DNA of 64,000 bases from the NCBI RefSeq assembly GCF_026167525.1, contig NZ_CP110679.1, positions 3,211,501 to 3,275,500 of the forward strand. The letters are read 5' to 3'. The translations under genes were made by a program, and so were the position numbers. The notes under the pieces were generated by a model. It was not told the origin of the DNA and did not search any database. It saw only the letters and a program-made list of their open reading frames with translations. Positions within the stretch are counted from its first letter, which is position 1; each line of letters starts with the position of its first letter. This stretch comes from Sphingomonas sp. M1-B02. GTDB taxonomy: Bacteria > Pseudomonadota > Alphaproteobacteria > Sphingomonadales > Sphingomonadaceae. Below are positions 39,530-49,775 of the stretch, in pieces.

Positions 39530-40096
39530 CTAGCTGTTGGCGGGGGCACTAGCCCCGGTGCGAGTGAAAGTCACGAGTAGCTGGTCTGCGGTCTTCTCGA
39601 TCGCATAGGGCGTGCCCGAAAGCGCGCCCTTGGCCGATTTTCCCTCGGCGATCGCGTCATGGATCGGCTTGGCGTCGATCTTCGACTGGAACAGGAAATC
39701 GCGGACGAGATCGGCCATGCGCGCCTGCGCATCGCCGGCGCCCGGGGCGTCGGTGATCGAGAGATCGAAGGCGATCGTGTCGATCTTGTCCGCGGCCTTG
39801 CCGCTGGCGGCGAAGGCGATGCGGTTGGGCTTCGCGGAACCGCTGCTGGAGATCATCACCGGCCCGCCGCTGCTGCGATAGGCACCTTCGGCGGCGGCAT
39901 AAGGCGTTGGGCGGAAGCCGAACTGGTTCGCCGCACCCAGCGCCGCATCGGGCGTGAAAGCGCGGTCCCAGCCGGTAAGCTTGGCAACCTCGCCGGCGCG
40001 GGCGGCTTCCTTCGCCTGCAGCGTCGGCCCCGACGGCGCAGGCTTGCAGCCAGCGGTCAGCGCGACGGCGAGGAGAAGGGCCGCGGGCAGGCGCAT
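39530..40096 (-). CDS. Lipoprotein inserted between atpG and atpD, uncharacterised
   Basis: The 188-residue product begins with a signal peptide and lipobox LTAGC (Cys17), so it should be lipidated and attached to an envelope membrane. The mature domain has a regular alternation of strands and helices and ends in LVTFTRTG. It is unrelated to ATP synthase subunits. Its start overlaps the atpG stop by one base, so it is co-transcribed and perhaps coupled. It may assist or monitor the ATP synthase, or simply exploit a strong operon. The role is unknown. Confidence 0.72.
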   Translation of the reverse strand: MRLPAALLLAVALTAGCKPAPSGPTLQAKEAARAGEVAKLTGWDRAFTPDAALGAANQFGFRPTPYAAAEGAYRSSGGPVMISSSGSAKPNRIAFAASGKAADKIDTIAFDLSITDAPGAGDAQARMADLVRDFLFQSKIDAKPIHDAIAEGKSAKGALSGTPYAIEKTADQLLVTFTRTGASAPANS

Positions 40097-40989
40097 CAGA
40101 GGGCTTCGGCGCCAGAGATGATCTCGACCAGCTCGGTCGTGATCGCGGCCTGGCGCGCGCGGTTATACTGGATCGACAGCCGCTTGATCAGATCGCCGGC
40201 GTTGCGCGTGGCATTGTCCATCGCGGTCATCTTCGAGCCCTGCTCGGAGGCCGCATTCTCGCGGATCGCGCGATAGAGTTGGATCGCGACGTTGCGCGGC
40301 AGCAGATCGGCGAGGATCGACTCCTCGTCGGGCTCGTAGATCACCGCGGCGTCGGCAGCGGTGCCGGCCGGGGCAGCCGTCGTGGTGGCCGCGGGAAGCG
40401 CGACCGGGATGATCTGCTGCGCGGTCGGCTCCTGGGTCAGGACCGACTTGAAGTTCGAGTAGAACAAGGTCGCAACGTCGAACTCGCCGGCCTCGTAGCG
40501 CGCGACGAGATCGTCGGCGAAACCGCGAGCATCGGCGAAGCCGAGCTTGCCGAGATCGCCGGGCTCGACGCCGTGGACCATGTTGGCGCGGAACTCGCGG
40601 TTGAGCACGGCGCGGCCCTTGCGGCCGATCGTGTAGATCTTGACCGTCTTGCCCGCGGCGGTGAGCTCGCGGGCATGCTTGCGCGCCAGGCGGGCGATGT
40701 TGGTGTTGAACGCGCCGGCCAGGCCCTTGTCCGACGTGGCGACGACGAGCAGGTGGACCTGATCCTTGCCGGTGCCGGCGAGCAGCTTGGGGCTGGATTC
40801 GCTGACGGTCACCTTCGAGCCGAGGCTGGCGACGACGCTTTCGAGCCGCTGGGCGTAGGGACGCCCGGCTTCCGCCGCCTCCTGCGCACGGCGCAGCTTG
40901 GCGGCGGCGACCATCTTCATCGCCTTGGTGATCTTCTGCGTCGACTTTACCGAGCCGATGCGAAGCTTCAGTACCTTGAGACTGGCCAT
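40096..40989 (-). CDS. atpG: F-type ATP synthase gamma subunit
   Basis: The 297-residue rotor shaft subunit has the family's N-terminal helix (LKLRIGSVKSTQKITKAMKM) and the conserved C-terminal helix (MDNATRNAGDLIKRL and ITTELVEIISGAEAL). Between them, around residues 195-230, it has a low-complexity Ala/Thr insert and an acidic stretch typical of alphaproteobacterial gamma chains. It couples rotation of the c-ring to catalysis in the beta subunits. Confidence 0.96.
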   Translation of the reverse strand: MASLKVLKLRIGSVKSTQKITKAMKMVAAAKLRRAQEAAEAGRPYAQRLESVVASLGSKVTVSESSPKLLAGTGKDQVHLLVVATSDKGLAGAFNTNIARLARKHARELTAAGKTVKIYTIGRKGRAVLNREFRANMVHGVEPGDLGKLGFADARGFADDLVARYEAGEFDVATLFYSNFKSVLTQEPTAQQIIPVALPAATTTAAPAGTAADAAVIYEPDEESILADLLPRNVAIQLYRAIRENAASEQGSKMTAMDNATRNAGDLIKRLSIQYNRARQAAITTELVEIISGAEAL

Positions 40990-41017
40990 CCTAGTTCGTC
41001 ACAATCTCTTCTTCTGT

Positions 41018-41099
41018 CGTCATCCCGGCGAAAGCCGGGATCCAGGGTCACGAGCCGAAACGCCTTTAGCTCTGGACCCCGGCTTTCGCCGGGGTGACG
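41018..41099. repeat. Inverted repeat between atpA and atpG
   Basis: Arms of 28 bases at 41018-41045 and 41072-41099 pair with only two mismatches (CGTCATCCCGGCG... and ...CGCCGGGGTGACG), spaced by 26 bases. The family is that of 8471-8525 and 21660-21761. It sits in the atpA-atpG gap inside a highly expressed operon, so it might set the ratio of alpha to the downstream subunits by RNA folding. Confidence 0.8.
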
Positions 41100-41115
41100 A
41101 TTATTGTTTCAAACC

Positions 41116-43211
<2,096 letters not shown>

Positions 43212-43441
43212 GCGTTTCGGTTCCTCTTGGAGGGTTCGGATGTCGTCCCATGCGAAATGGGGGCCGCAAGCCTGCGTCCCCGATGGGTCGCGGCGCGGTT
43301 AGCATCGGGGGCGCGGGGATGCAACCCGGACTGGTGGTCGGCCTACGCTCGGACAGTCCGGCACAGCGTACGCTTGCCTGATCTCTAAAGCCGGTGCATT
43401 TTGCGCCCCGATCAATATTCTTCAGAAGCCGGGGGGCGGAC

Positions 43442-44350
43442 ATGAAGTATAAGCGGTCGCTATTCGGCGCGGCATTCTTGCTGGCCGGGGTGGCGCATGC
43501 CGAGGTGCTCGAGGTGACGGGGGAATTCCCCGCGCCGCACCGCGAGGCGAGCTTTCTCACCTCGCTCTCGATCGATCGCTTCTCGGGCCAGGACGGCGGC
43601 ACGCTGCAGATCGCGCTCGAACGCGCGCTTCAGGGTAGTGGGTTCGAGCTGCTGGGCGGACGCGCCGGACGCGACACCGCCGAGGGCTCGATGTCGGGAG
43701 GAGTCTCGGCCGGAGTCGACGAGCGGCCGTTCAATAAGAAGGAGAAGCGCTGCACGTCGAAAGACGGCAACGGCAAATGCACCAAGGAAGAAGAGGTCGA
43801 GGTGACGTGCCGGCGGCGCATCATCGACGTCAACGCCGACATCCGTATCGTCCGCAACACCGACGGGCAGATCCTCTATTCGGTGCCCAAGCCGTTCCGC
43901 GAGGAAGTGAGCTGGTGCCCGGGCGGCAGCCCGGGGCGCACCGCCGAGGAGGTGGTGTCGAGCGCGATTCGCGAGATCGCATATTCGGTGCGCGCCGACA
44001 TCGTGCCCGAGCTGCGGACCTATAAGATCCGCGTGCGCGAAAGCACCAAGGGGCTTTCGAAGGATTTCGCCAAGCGCTTCAAGGAACTGGTCAAGCTGAC
44101 CAAGCGCGATCCCCGCGGCGCCTGCGCCGGCTGGCAAGCGATGCAGGCGGAGGCGGCGGGGCACCCGTCCTTGCTGTTCAACCTCGGGCTCTGCAGCGAG
44201 CAGGCAGGCGATTTTGAAGCCGCGCTGGCGACCTATCGCGACGCGGCGCAGGCCGGCGCGAGCGAGGGCCGTGAAGGCGCGGAGCGCGCGGCGCGGCTGA
44301 TCGCCGGCCGCGAGGATGCGCGCGAACGAGCGCGGCGGAAGCAGGGATAA
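43442..44350 (+). CDS. Secreted TPR-like protein, uncharacterised
   Basis: The 302-residue product has a signal peptide (SLFGAAFLLAGVAHA, cleavage near residue 20), a domain with clustered cysteines (KRCTSKDGNGKCTKEEEVEVTC), and a C-terminal pair of TPR-like helices (LLFNLGLCSEQAGDFEAALA). The cysteine cluster suggests disulfides or metal binding in the periplasm. No family is recognised. The ATG at 43442 is preferred because it gives the signal peptide. It is divergent from atpH. Confidence 0.7.
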   Translation: MKYKRSLFGAAFLLAGVAHAEVLEVTGEFPAPHREASFLTSLSIDRFSGQDGGTLQIALERALQGSGFELLGGRAGRDTAEGSMSGGVSAGVDERPFNKKEKRCTSKDGNGKCTKEEEVEVTCRRRIIDVNADIRIVRNTDGQILYSVPKPFREEVSWCPGGSPGRTAEEVVSSAIREIAYSVRADIVPELRTYKIRVRESTKGLSKDFAKRFKELVKLTKRDPRGACAGWQAMQAEAAGHPSLLFNLGLCSEQAGDFEAALATYRDAAQAGASEGREGAERAARLIAGREDARERARRKQG

Positions 44351-44384
44351 GGCTGCTCGCCGCGCTGCCTTTAACGGGGGCATT

Positions 44385-45674
44385 ATGGAAGAAGCGAAGC
44401 CGCCTCGACATCTGTTGCTGTTCGTCGGCATGATCGTGTTCGTCGATATGGCCGGGATCGGGCTGATCACGCCGGTGATGCCATCGCTGGTGATGGGGCT
44501 GACCGGCGCGACGATCGATCGCGCGGCCGAGATCGGCGGGTGGCTGTTCTTTTGCTACGCCACGATGCAATTCCTGTTCGCGCCGGTGATCGGGGGGCTG
44601 AGCGACCGGTTCGGCCGGCGCCCGGTGTTGCTAGTCACGCTCGCTGCGCTCGGCATCGATTATGCGTTGATGGCCTGGGCGCCAACGCTGGGCTGGCTGG
44701 TCGCCGGACGGCTGATCTCCGGGGTGATGGGCGCGACCTTCGCGGCGGCGAACAGCTGCGTGGCGGATGTGGTGCCGCCGGGCGAGCGCGGCCGGGCGTT
44801 CGGCATGCTGGGCGGGGCCGGCGCTGCCGGGTTCGTGCTCGGGCCGACGCTGGGCGGATTGCTGGGCCATTTCGGCGATCGCGTGCCGTTCGTCGCGGCG
44901 AGCATGCTTGTGCTGGCCGGCGCCCTGTTCGGCTGGTTCGTGCTGCAGGAAACGCTTCCCGTCGAGCGGCGCCGCGCCTTCACGCCGGCACGCGCCAATC
45001 CGATCGGCAGCCTCATCCAGATGCGGCGGGCGCCGCTGGTGATCGGCTGCCTCGCCGCGGGCTTCCTCATGCAGCTCGCGTCGCAGGCGCAGCTTTCGGT
45101 GTGGGCCTATCAGGGCATCGCCCGGTTCGGCTGGAGCATCGTCACGATCGGGCTGACGATCACCTTGTTCGGGATCCTGATGGTCGCGGTGCAGGGGTTC
45201 GGTTCCGGGATCGCGATCCGGCGCTTCGGCCCGGTGCGCACCGCGTTGGGCAGCCTGGGTTTCGGCGTCATCTCCTATCTCATGCTCGCCTTCGCGCCCT
45301 CGACCGCGGTGATCGTCGCTGCGCTGGTGGTGGGGGCGATTCCCGGCGTCGCCTTCCCGGCGATGCAGCAGCTGATGACCGCGCGCGTCGCGGAGGATCA
45401 GCAGGGCGAGTTGCAGGGCGCGATCGCGAGCGTGATCAGCCTGACCGCGATCCTGGGCCCCCCGCTGATGACCGGGGTCTTCGGCGCGTTCGCCGACGGG
45501 GAGGGGCTGTACTTCCCCGGCGCCCCCTTCCTGCTTTCGGCAGGAATTATCGCGCTCGGGGTCGCGGTCCTGGGGATCACGCTGCGCCGTTTCGGGGGAA
45601 GCGGCGAGGCTGTTTCCTCGCACCGTTTGAGCGCCGCCGGAACCGCGCCGGACACGTCGCGTGCCGCCGGCTGA
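44385..45674 (+). CDS. MFS exporter of the TetA type
   Basis: The 429-residue membrane protein has twelve predicted helices and the class B tetracycline-exporter motifs LSDRFGRRPVLL (residues about 70-81) and GRLISGVMGATFAAANS, with GLITPVMPSL at the N-terminus. It exports a drug or metabolite against protons; the substrate cannot be read. The ATG at 44385 is preferred because it starts just before the first helix. It is convergent with the RhlE gene. Confidence 0.87.
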   Translation: MEEAKPPRHLLLFVGMIVFVDMAGIGLITPVMPSLVMGLTGATIDRAAEIGGWLFFCYATMQFLFAPVIGGLSDRFGRRPVLLVTLAALGIDYALMAWAPTLGWLVAGRLISGVMGATFAAANSCVADVVPPGERGRAFGMLGGAGAAGFVLGPTLGGLLGHFGDRVPFVAASMLVLAGALFGWFVLQETLPVERRRAFTPARANPIGSLIQMRRAPLVIGCLAAGFLMQLASQAQLSVWAYQGIARFGWSIVTIGLTITLFGILMVAVQGFGSGIAIRRFGPVRTALGSLGFGVISYLMLAFAPSTAVIVAALVVGAIPGVAFPAMQQLMTARVAEDQQGELQGAIASVISLTAILGPPLMTGVFGAFADGEGLYFPGAPFLLSAGIIALGVAVLGITLRRFGGSGEAVSSHRLSAAGTAPDTSRAAG

Positions 45675-45761
45675 AGCGGGTCATATAGAAAAGGCGACGA
45701 GGCATCTCTGCCCAGTCGCCCATTCTACCTGGCCCCCTTTAGGAACCGGAGAGAGGTTCAA

Positions 45762-47207
45762 TTACCGCGGACGACCGCCGCCGGTGCCGGCCGGACGCGC
45801 CGGGCGCGCGGTGAACTTGCTCTTCGGTCGCGCATAGTTGCGGGGTGCGTCGCCGCGGGGCGCATCCGAGCGTGGTCCGTCCGAGCGGCGCTGCTCGCCG
45901 GCCTGGGGCGGGCGGCGATCGCCGAACGAATTGCCTTCGCGGCGCGGCTGCGCATTGCCGCGCGGGGCGCTGCTCGAGCGGCCCGAATGCTGCATCGCGC
46001 GACCGTTGCGGCCGTTCGATTCGTCGCGGCTGACCGGCATCGGCGAACGGGTCGACTTTATCTTCGACGATTCGTTGACGAAATCGGCCGGCAGCGGGAC
46101 GACGGTCAGCTTCTGGCGGGTGAGCTTCTCGATATCGCGCAGATACGGACGCTCGTCCTCGGCGCAATAGCTGATCGCGATGCCGGTGGCGCCGGCGCGC
46201 GCGGTGCGACCGATGCGGTGAACGTACTGATCCGGCACGTTGGGCAGTTCGAAATTGAAGACGTGGCTGACGCCCGAGACGTCGATGCCGCGCGCGGCGA
46301 TATCGGTCGCGATCAGCACCTTGACCTTGCCCGACTTGAACTCGCCCAGCGCACGTTCACGCTGCGGCTGGCTCTTGTTGCCGTGGATCGCATTGGAGGC
46401 GACGCCATTGCCCGAGAGCAGCTTCACGACGCGATCCGCGCCGTGCTTGGTGCGGGTGAAGATCAACGCGCGATCAATCTTCGGATCGCGCAGCGCCAGC
46501 GTGAGCAGCGACTGCTTCTCGGCCTGGGTGACGAAGGTGACTTGCTGCTCGACGCGCTCGGCAGTCGTCGCCTCGGGCGTGACCTTCACTTCGACCGGAT
46601 CCTTGATGAACTGGGTCGCCAGATCGCGGATGGTCTTGGGCATGGTCGCCGAGAAGAACAGGGTCTGGCGCTTGGCCGGAAGCTCGCGGACGATGCGCTT
46701 GAGCGCGTGGATGAAGCCCAGGTCCATCATCTGATCGGCTTCGTCGAGGACGAGGATCTCGATGCCGAGCAGGATCGCATAATGCTGCTCGATCAGATCG
46801 ACGAGGCGACCCGGCGTTGCGACAAGGATGTCGACGCCGCGGGCTAGATCGACCTTGTTCTTGTGCACCGACGTGCCGCCGAAGCAGGTCATCACGCGAA
46901 GGTTGGTGCCCTTCGAATAATCGCGGGCGCTTTCGGCGATCTGGCTGGCGAGTTCGCGGGTAGGGGCGAGAACGAGCATGCGGCAGCCGCGCGGCTGGGC
47001 GCGCTTCTCCGATGCCATCAGGCGATCGATCGAGGGCAGCATGAAAGCGGCGGTCTTGCCGGTGCCGGTCTGGGCGATGCCGAGCAGATCGCGCCCTTCG
47101 AGCAGCGAGGGAATGGCCTGTGCCTGGATCGGCGTGGCTTCGGTATAGCCCTTGGACGCGAGCGCCGAGAGCACGATCTCCGAGAGACCGAGATGTTTGA
47201 ATTGCAT
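45762..47207 (-). CDS. rhlE: DEAD-box RNA helicase of the RhlE type
   Basis: The 481-residue helicase has all the core motifs: Q-motif region, AQTGTGKTA (about residue 45), PTRELA, DEAD in LVLDEADQMMDLG, SAT and HRIGRTARAG. A long C-terminal tail (about 375-481) is rich in Arg, Gly, Pro and Ser, which helps RNA binding. RhlE enzymes act in ribosome assembly and RNA turnover, often at low temperature. The assignment to the RhlE subgroup rests on general likeness. Confidence 0.9.
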   Translation of the reverse strand: MQFKHLGLSEIVLSALASKGYTEATPIQAQAIPSLLEGRDLLGIAQTGTGKTAAFMLPSIDRLMASEKRAQPRGCRMLVLAPTRELASQIAESARDYSKGTNLRVMTCFGGTSVHKNKVDLARGVDILVATPGRLVDLIEQHYAILLGIEILVLDEADQMMDLGFIHALKRIVRELPAKRQTLFFSATMPKTIRDLATQFIKDPVEVKVTPEATTAERVEQQVTFVTQAEKQSLLTLALRDPKIDRALIFTRTKHGADRVVKLLSGNGVASNAIHGNKSQPQRERALGEFKSGKVKVLIATDIAARGIDVSGVSHVFNFELPNVPDQYVHRIGRTARAGATGIAISYCAEDERPYLRDIEKLTRQKLTVVPLPADFVNESSKIKSTRSPMPVSRDESNGRNGRAMQHSGRSSSAPRGNAQPRREGNSFGDRRPPQAGEQRRSDGPRSDAPRGDAPRNYARPKSKFTARPARPAGTGGGRPR

Positions 47208-47446
47208 GGAGAAACCTTATGGAATCGGCCGACGCGCACGCAAAATGAGCGCGCGGAAGCGGTGTCAAAAAATGACAACCCGCGTGACTTGGGAAGCCGG
47301 AAAATATGAACCGAAGCAGAGCCGGGGCGGCGCCCTTGCCGAAGCAAGCGGTTGGCCCGAATCACGCTGCATAATGCCTCGATGCCGGCGCATGTGGCAG
47401 AAGTGCTGCCCTATGTCAAGGTTGTCGGCCGGCGCGCGCTACGGCA

Positions 47447-47460
47447 TGTTAGCGCTAAAA
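47447..47460. promoter_or_regulatory. Candidate LacI-family operator upstream of DUF1080 gene
   Basis: TTAGCGCTAA at 47449-47458 is a perfect ten-base palindrome within TGTTAGCGCTAAAA. It fits the AGCGCT-centred sites used by LacI-family sugar regulators in alphaproteobacteria. It lies about 18 bases before the ATG of the DUF1080 gene, so a bound repressor would block its start. No LacI gene is in the window. Confidence 0.45.
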
Positions 47461-47476
47461 TGGGGAGGGTGATGCG

Positions 47477-48406
47477 ATGCGGGCTTTGAGTTGGGCGATG
47501 TTGCTGGGATTGATCCCGGCATTGGCACAGGCGCAGACGTCCGAAAAAGCGGCGATCGCGGGCGATCCGGCGGCGGCCCCGCAGCAGCTCGCACTGGTCG
47601 ATTTGCCCAAGGCGACGGGGCCGGCACTGGAGCTGTTCAACGGGCGCGACCTTGCCGACTGGGAAGCGTGGCTCGGCTATGCCGACCCGGCGCTGACCTA
47701 TAAGCGGCCCCCCATCGCCCCGCTGGGCACGAGCGTCGACACGAACCAGGCTTTCAGCGTGGTGACCGAGGATGGCGCGCCTGCGCTGCGGGTCGAGGGC
47801 AAGACCTGGGGTAGCCTGGTCCACAAAGCGGACCTGCGCGACTATCGTCTGAGCCTCGAATATAAATGGGGCGACCAGGTCTGGGCGCCGCGGCTGACCG
47901 AGCCGCAGAATAACGGCCTGCTGTTCCACTCGCACGGCAATCCCGGCGTCGTGTGGGGCACCTGGATGGCGGCGGTGGAGTTCGAGATCATGCTGGGCTC
48001 GACCGGGATGATCGTGCCGGTGGGCGACAATATCCGCGCGCGGACCTTCGTCGCGCAGGACAAGACCATCCTCTATCCGCACCGGCGTTTCCGGCTGGGC
48101 GGGCGCACGATCGACGTGACCAACAACGGTAATCCGGACTGGAACGTGGAGAATGCAGTGGATGCGGAGAAGCCGGTCGGCCAGTGGAACCGGCTCGATC
48201 TCTATGCGGTGGGCGACCAGGCGATCTTCGTGGTCAATGGCGTGCCGGTGATGGCGCTGACCGATCTGGCCGAGCTGGACTCGACGGGCAGGCGCGTGCC
48301 GCTGACGCATGGCCGGATCCAGCTTCAGTCCGAAGGAGCCGAGACCTTTTTTCGCGCGATCAAATTGGAGCCGATCAAGGCGATGCCGCGGCTAATCCAG
48401 AAATAG
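47477..48406 (+). CDS. Secreted DUF1080 (3-keto-disaccharide hydrolase-like) protein
   Basis: The 309-residue product has a signal peptide (LSWAMLLGLIPALAQA) and the DUF1080 fold, with ALELFNGRDLADWEAW near residue 50, NNGLLFHSHGNPG near 155 and GRIQLQSEGAETFFRAI at the end. It is a more distant paralogue of the gene at 18856 and longer by about 55 residues in its N-terminal part. It probably acts on sugars or glycosides in the periplasm. An AGCGCT palindrome before the start may bind a sugar regulator. Confidence 0.88.
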   Translation: MRALSWAMLLGLIPALAQAQTSEKAAIAGDPAAAPQQLALVDLPKATGPALELFNGRDLADWEAWLGYADPALTYKRPPIAPLGTSVDTNQAFSVVTEDGAPALRVEGKTWGSLVHKADLRDYRLSLEYKWGDQVWAPRLTEPQNNGLLFHSHGNPGVVWGTWMAAVEFEIMLGSTGMIVPVGDNIRARTFVAQDKTILYPHRRFRLGGRTIDVTNNGNPDWNVENAVDAEKPVGQWNRLDLYAVGDQAIFVVNGVPVMALTDLAELDSTGRRVPLTHGRIQLQSEGAETFFRAIKLEPIKAMPRLIQK

Positions 48407-48407
48407 A

Positions 48408-49775
48408 TCAGCTTCTCGAGAGGCGTTCGGTAAAGCGCTTGCGCCACCAGATCACATCCTCGTCACGGACATTTTCGAACATCGGCTGCCAGCGGGCGAT
48501 CCGCTCCTCGCGCGACATCGTCAGCGCCCGCTCGATCGCGTCGGCGATGTCGTCGGGGCTGTAGGGATTGACCAGCAAGGCATTGCTCAGCTGCGCCGCG
48601 GCCCCGGCGAAGCGCGAGAGGATCAGGACGCCCGGATTCTCCGGATTCTGCGCGGCGACATATTCCTTGGCAACCAGGTTCATGCCGTCGCGGAGCGGCG
48701 TGACGAGCCCGACGCAGGAGGCGCGATAGACCCCGGCGAGCACGTCGCGCGGGAAGCCCTGGTTGACGTAGCGCAGCGGCACCCAGTCGATATCGGCGAA
48801 GGCGCCGTTGATTCGCCCGGACAATGCATCGAGCTGGGCGCGGATGTCCTGATAGCTTTGCACCGTAGCGCGCGAAGGCGGCGCGATCTGGAGCAGGTAG
48901 ACGTTCGAATGCGCGTCGGGCCGGGTCTCGAGATAGCGTTGGTAGCCGTTGAAGCGCTCTTCGAGACCCTTCGAATAATCGAGCCGGTCGACCCCGACGA
49001 TCAGGCTGCGGCCGATCGAACTTTGGACCATCCGGGCATAGGTGGCCATTGCCTGCGGGCTGTTCGCGCCCGCGATGAACTCCTTGGCGTCGATGCCGAT
49101 CGGGCAGGCGATCGCACAGATCGTGCGTCCTCCGACGGTGATCTGTCCGTTCTCGCCAATCGAGCCGCCCATTTGATTGATGACATAATCGTGGAAAGTA
49201 TCGAGCCACTCGTCAGTCTGGAAGCCGATCACGTCATAGGCGAACAGCGCTTCCACCAGCCGGCGATGCTCGGGCAAGGCGGTGAGCAGTCGCGTCGGTG
49301 GCCAGGGAATGTGGAGGAAGAAGCCGATCCTATTGGTCAACCCGCGCTGGCGCAGCACCCAGCCGAGCGGGATCATGTGATAATCATGCACCCAGATCAG
49401 GTCGTCGGGCTGGATGTGCGGCCCGATGACGTCGCCGAACACGCGGTTGACGCGCTCATAGCCGCCTTGGAAATCGCGTTCGAACTCGGTCAGCCCCAGC
49501 CGGTAATGGAAGAGCGGCCAGAGGGTGCGATTAGCGTAGCCGTCATAATATTCCTCGACGTCCTGCTCGGGCAGATCGATCGTCGCCGAGGTGACGCCGT
49601 CATAGGTTTCGAACCGGGGCTCGCCGGTCTCGCCCGTCTCGCCCGACCAGCCGAACCAGATGCCGTCGGCTTCGCGCAGCGCGGCGGTGAGCGCCACCGC
49701 GAGCCCGCCCTGCGCGCCGGGCTTTTCGGCGGTGGGCGCGGACACGCGGTTGGAGATGACGATCAGGCGGCTCAT
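48408..49775 (-). CDS. otsA: Trehalose-6-phosphate synthase
   Basis: The 455-residue GT20 enzyme has SRLIVISNRVS at the start, the glucose-6-phosphate/UDP-glucose segments WVHDYHMIPLG and GFFLHIPWP, VGVDRLDYSKGL, and TPLRDGMNLVAKEY near residue 355. It makes trehalose-6-phosphate from UDP-glucose and glucose-6-phosphate. Its ATG at 49775 overlaps the GH15 stop by three bases. otsB is the first gene of the cluster, so all three are probably co-expressed for osmoprotection or desiccation. Confidence 0.95.
   Translation of the reverse strand: MSRLIVISNRVSAPTAEKPGAQGGLAVALTAALREADGIWFGWSGETGETGEPRFETYDGVTSATIDLPEQDVEEYYDGYANRTLWPLFHYRLGLTEFERDFQGGYERVNRVFGDVIGPHIQPDDLIWVHDYHMIPLGWVLRQRGLTNRIGFFLHIPWPPTRLLTALPEHRRLVEALFAYDVIGFQTDEWLDTFHDYVINQMGGSIGENGQITVGGRTICAIACPIGIDAKEFIAGANSPQAMATYARMVQSSIGRSLIVGVDRLDYSKGLEERFNGYQRYLETRPDAHSNVYLLQIAPPSRATVQSYQDIRAQLDALSGRINGAFADIDWVPLRYVNQGFPRDVLAGVYRASCVGLVTPLRDGMNLVAKEYVAAQNPENPGVLILSRFAGAAAQLSNALLVNPYSPDDIADAIERALTMSREERIARWQPMFENVRDEDVIWWRKRFTERLSRS

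Noticed and set aside
43240..43305. 20-residue frame after a GGAGG site upstream of the secreted TPR-like gene
   Set aside because: Too short to support; no conservation can be judged from one sequence.
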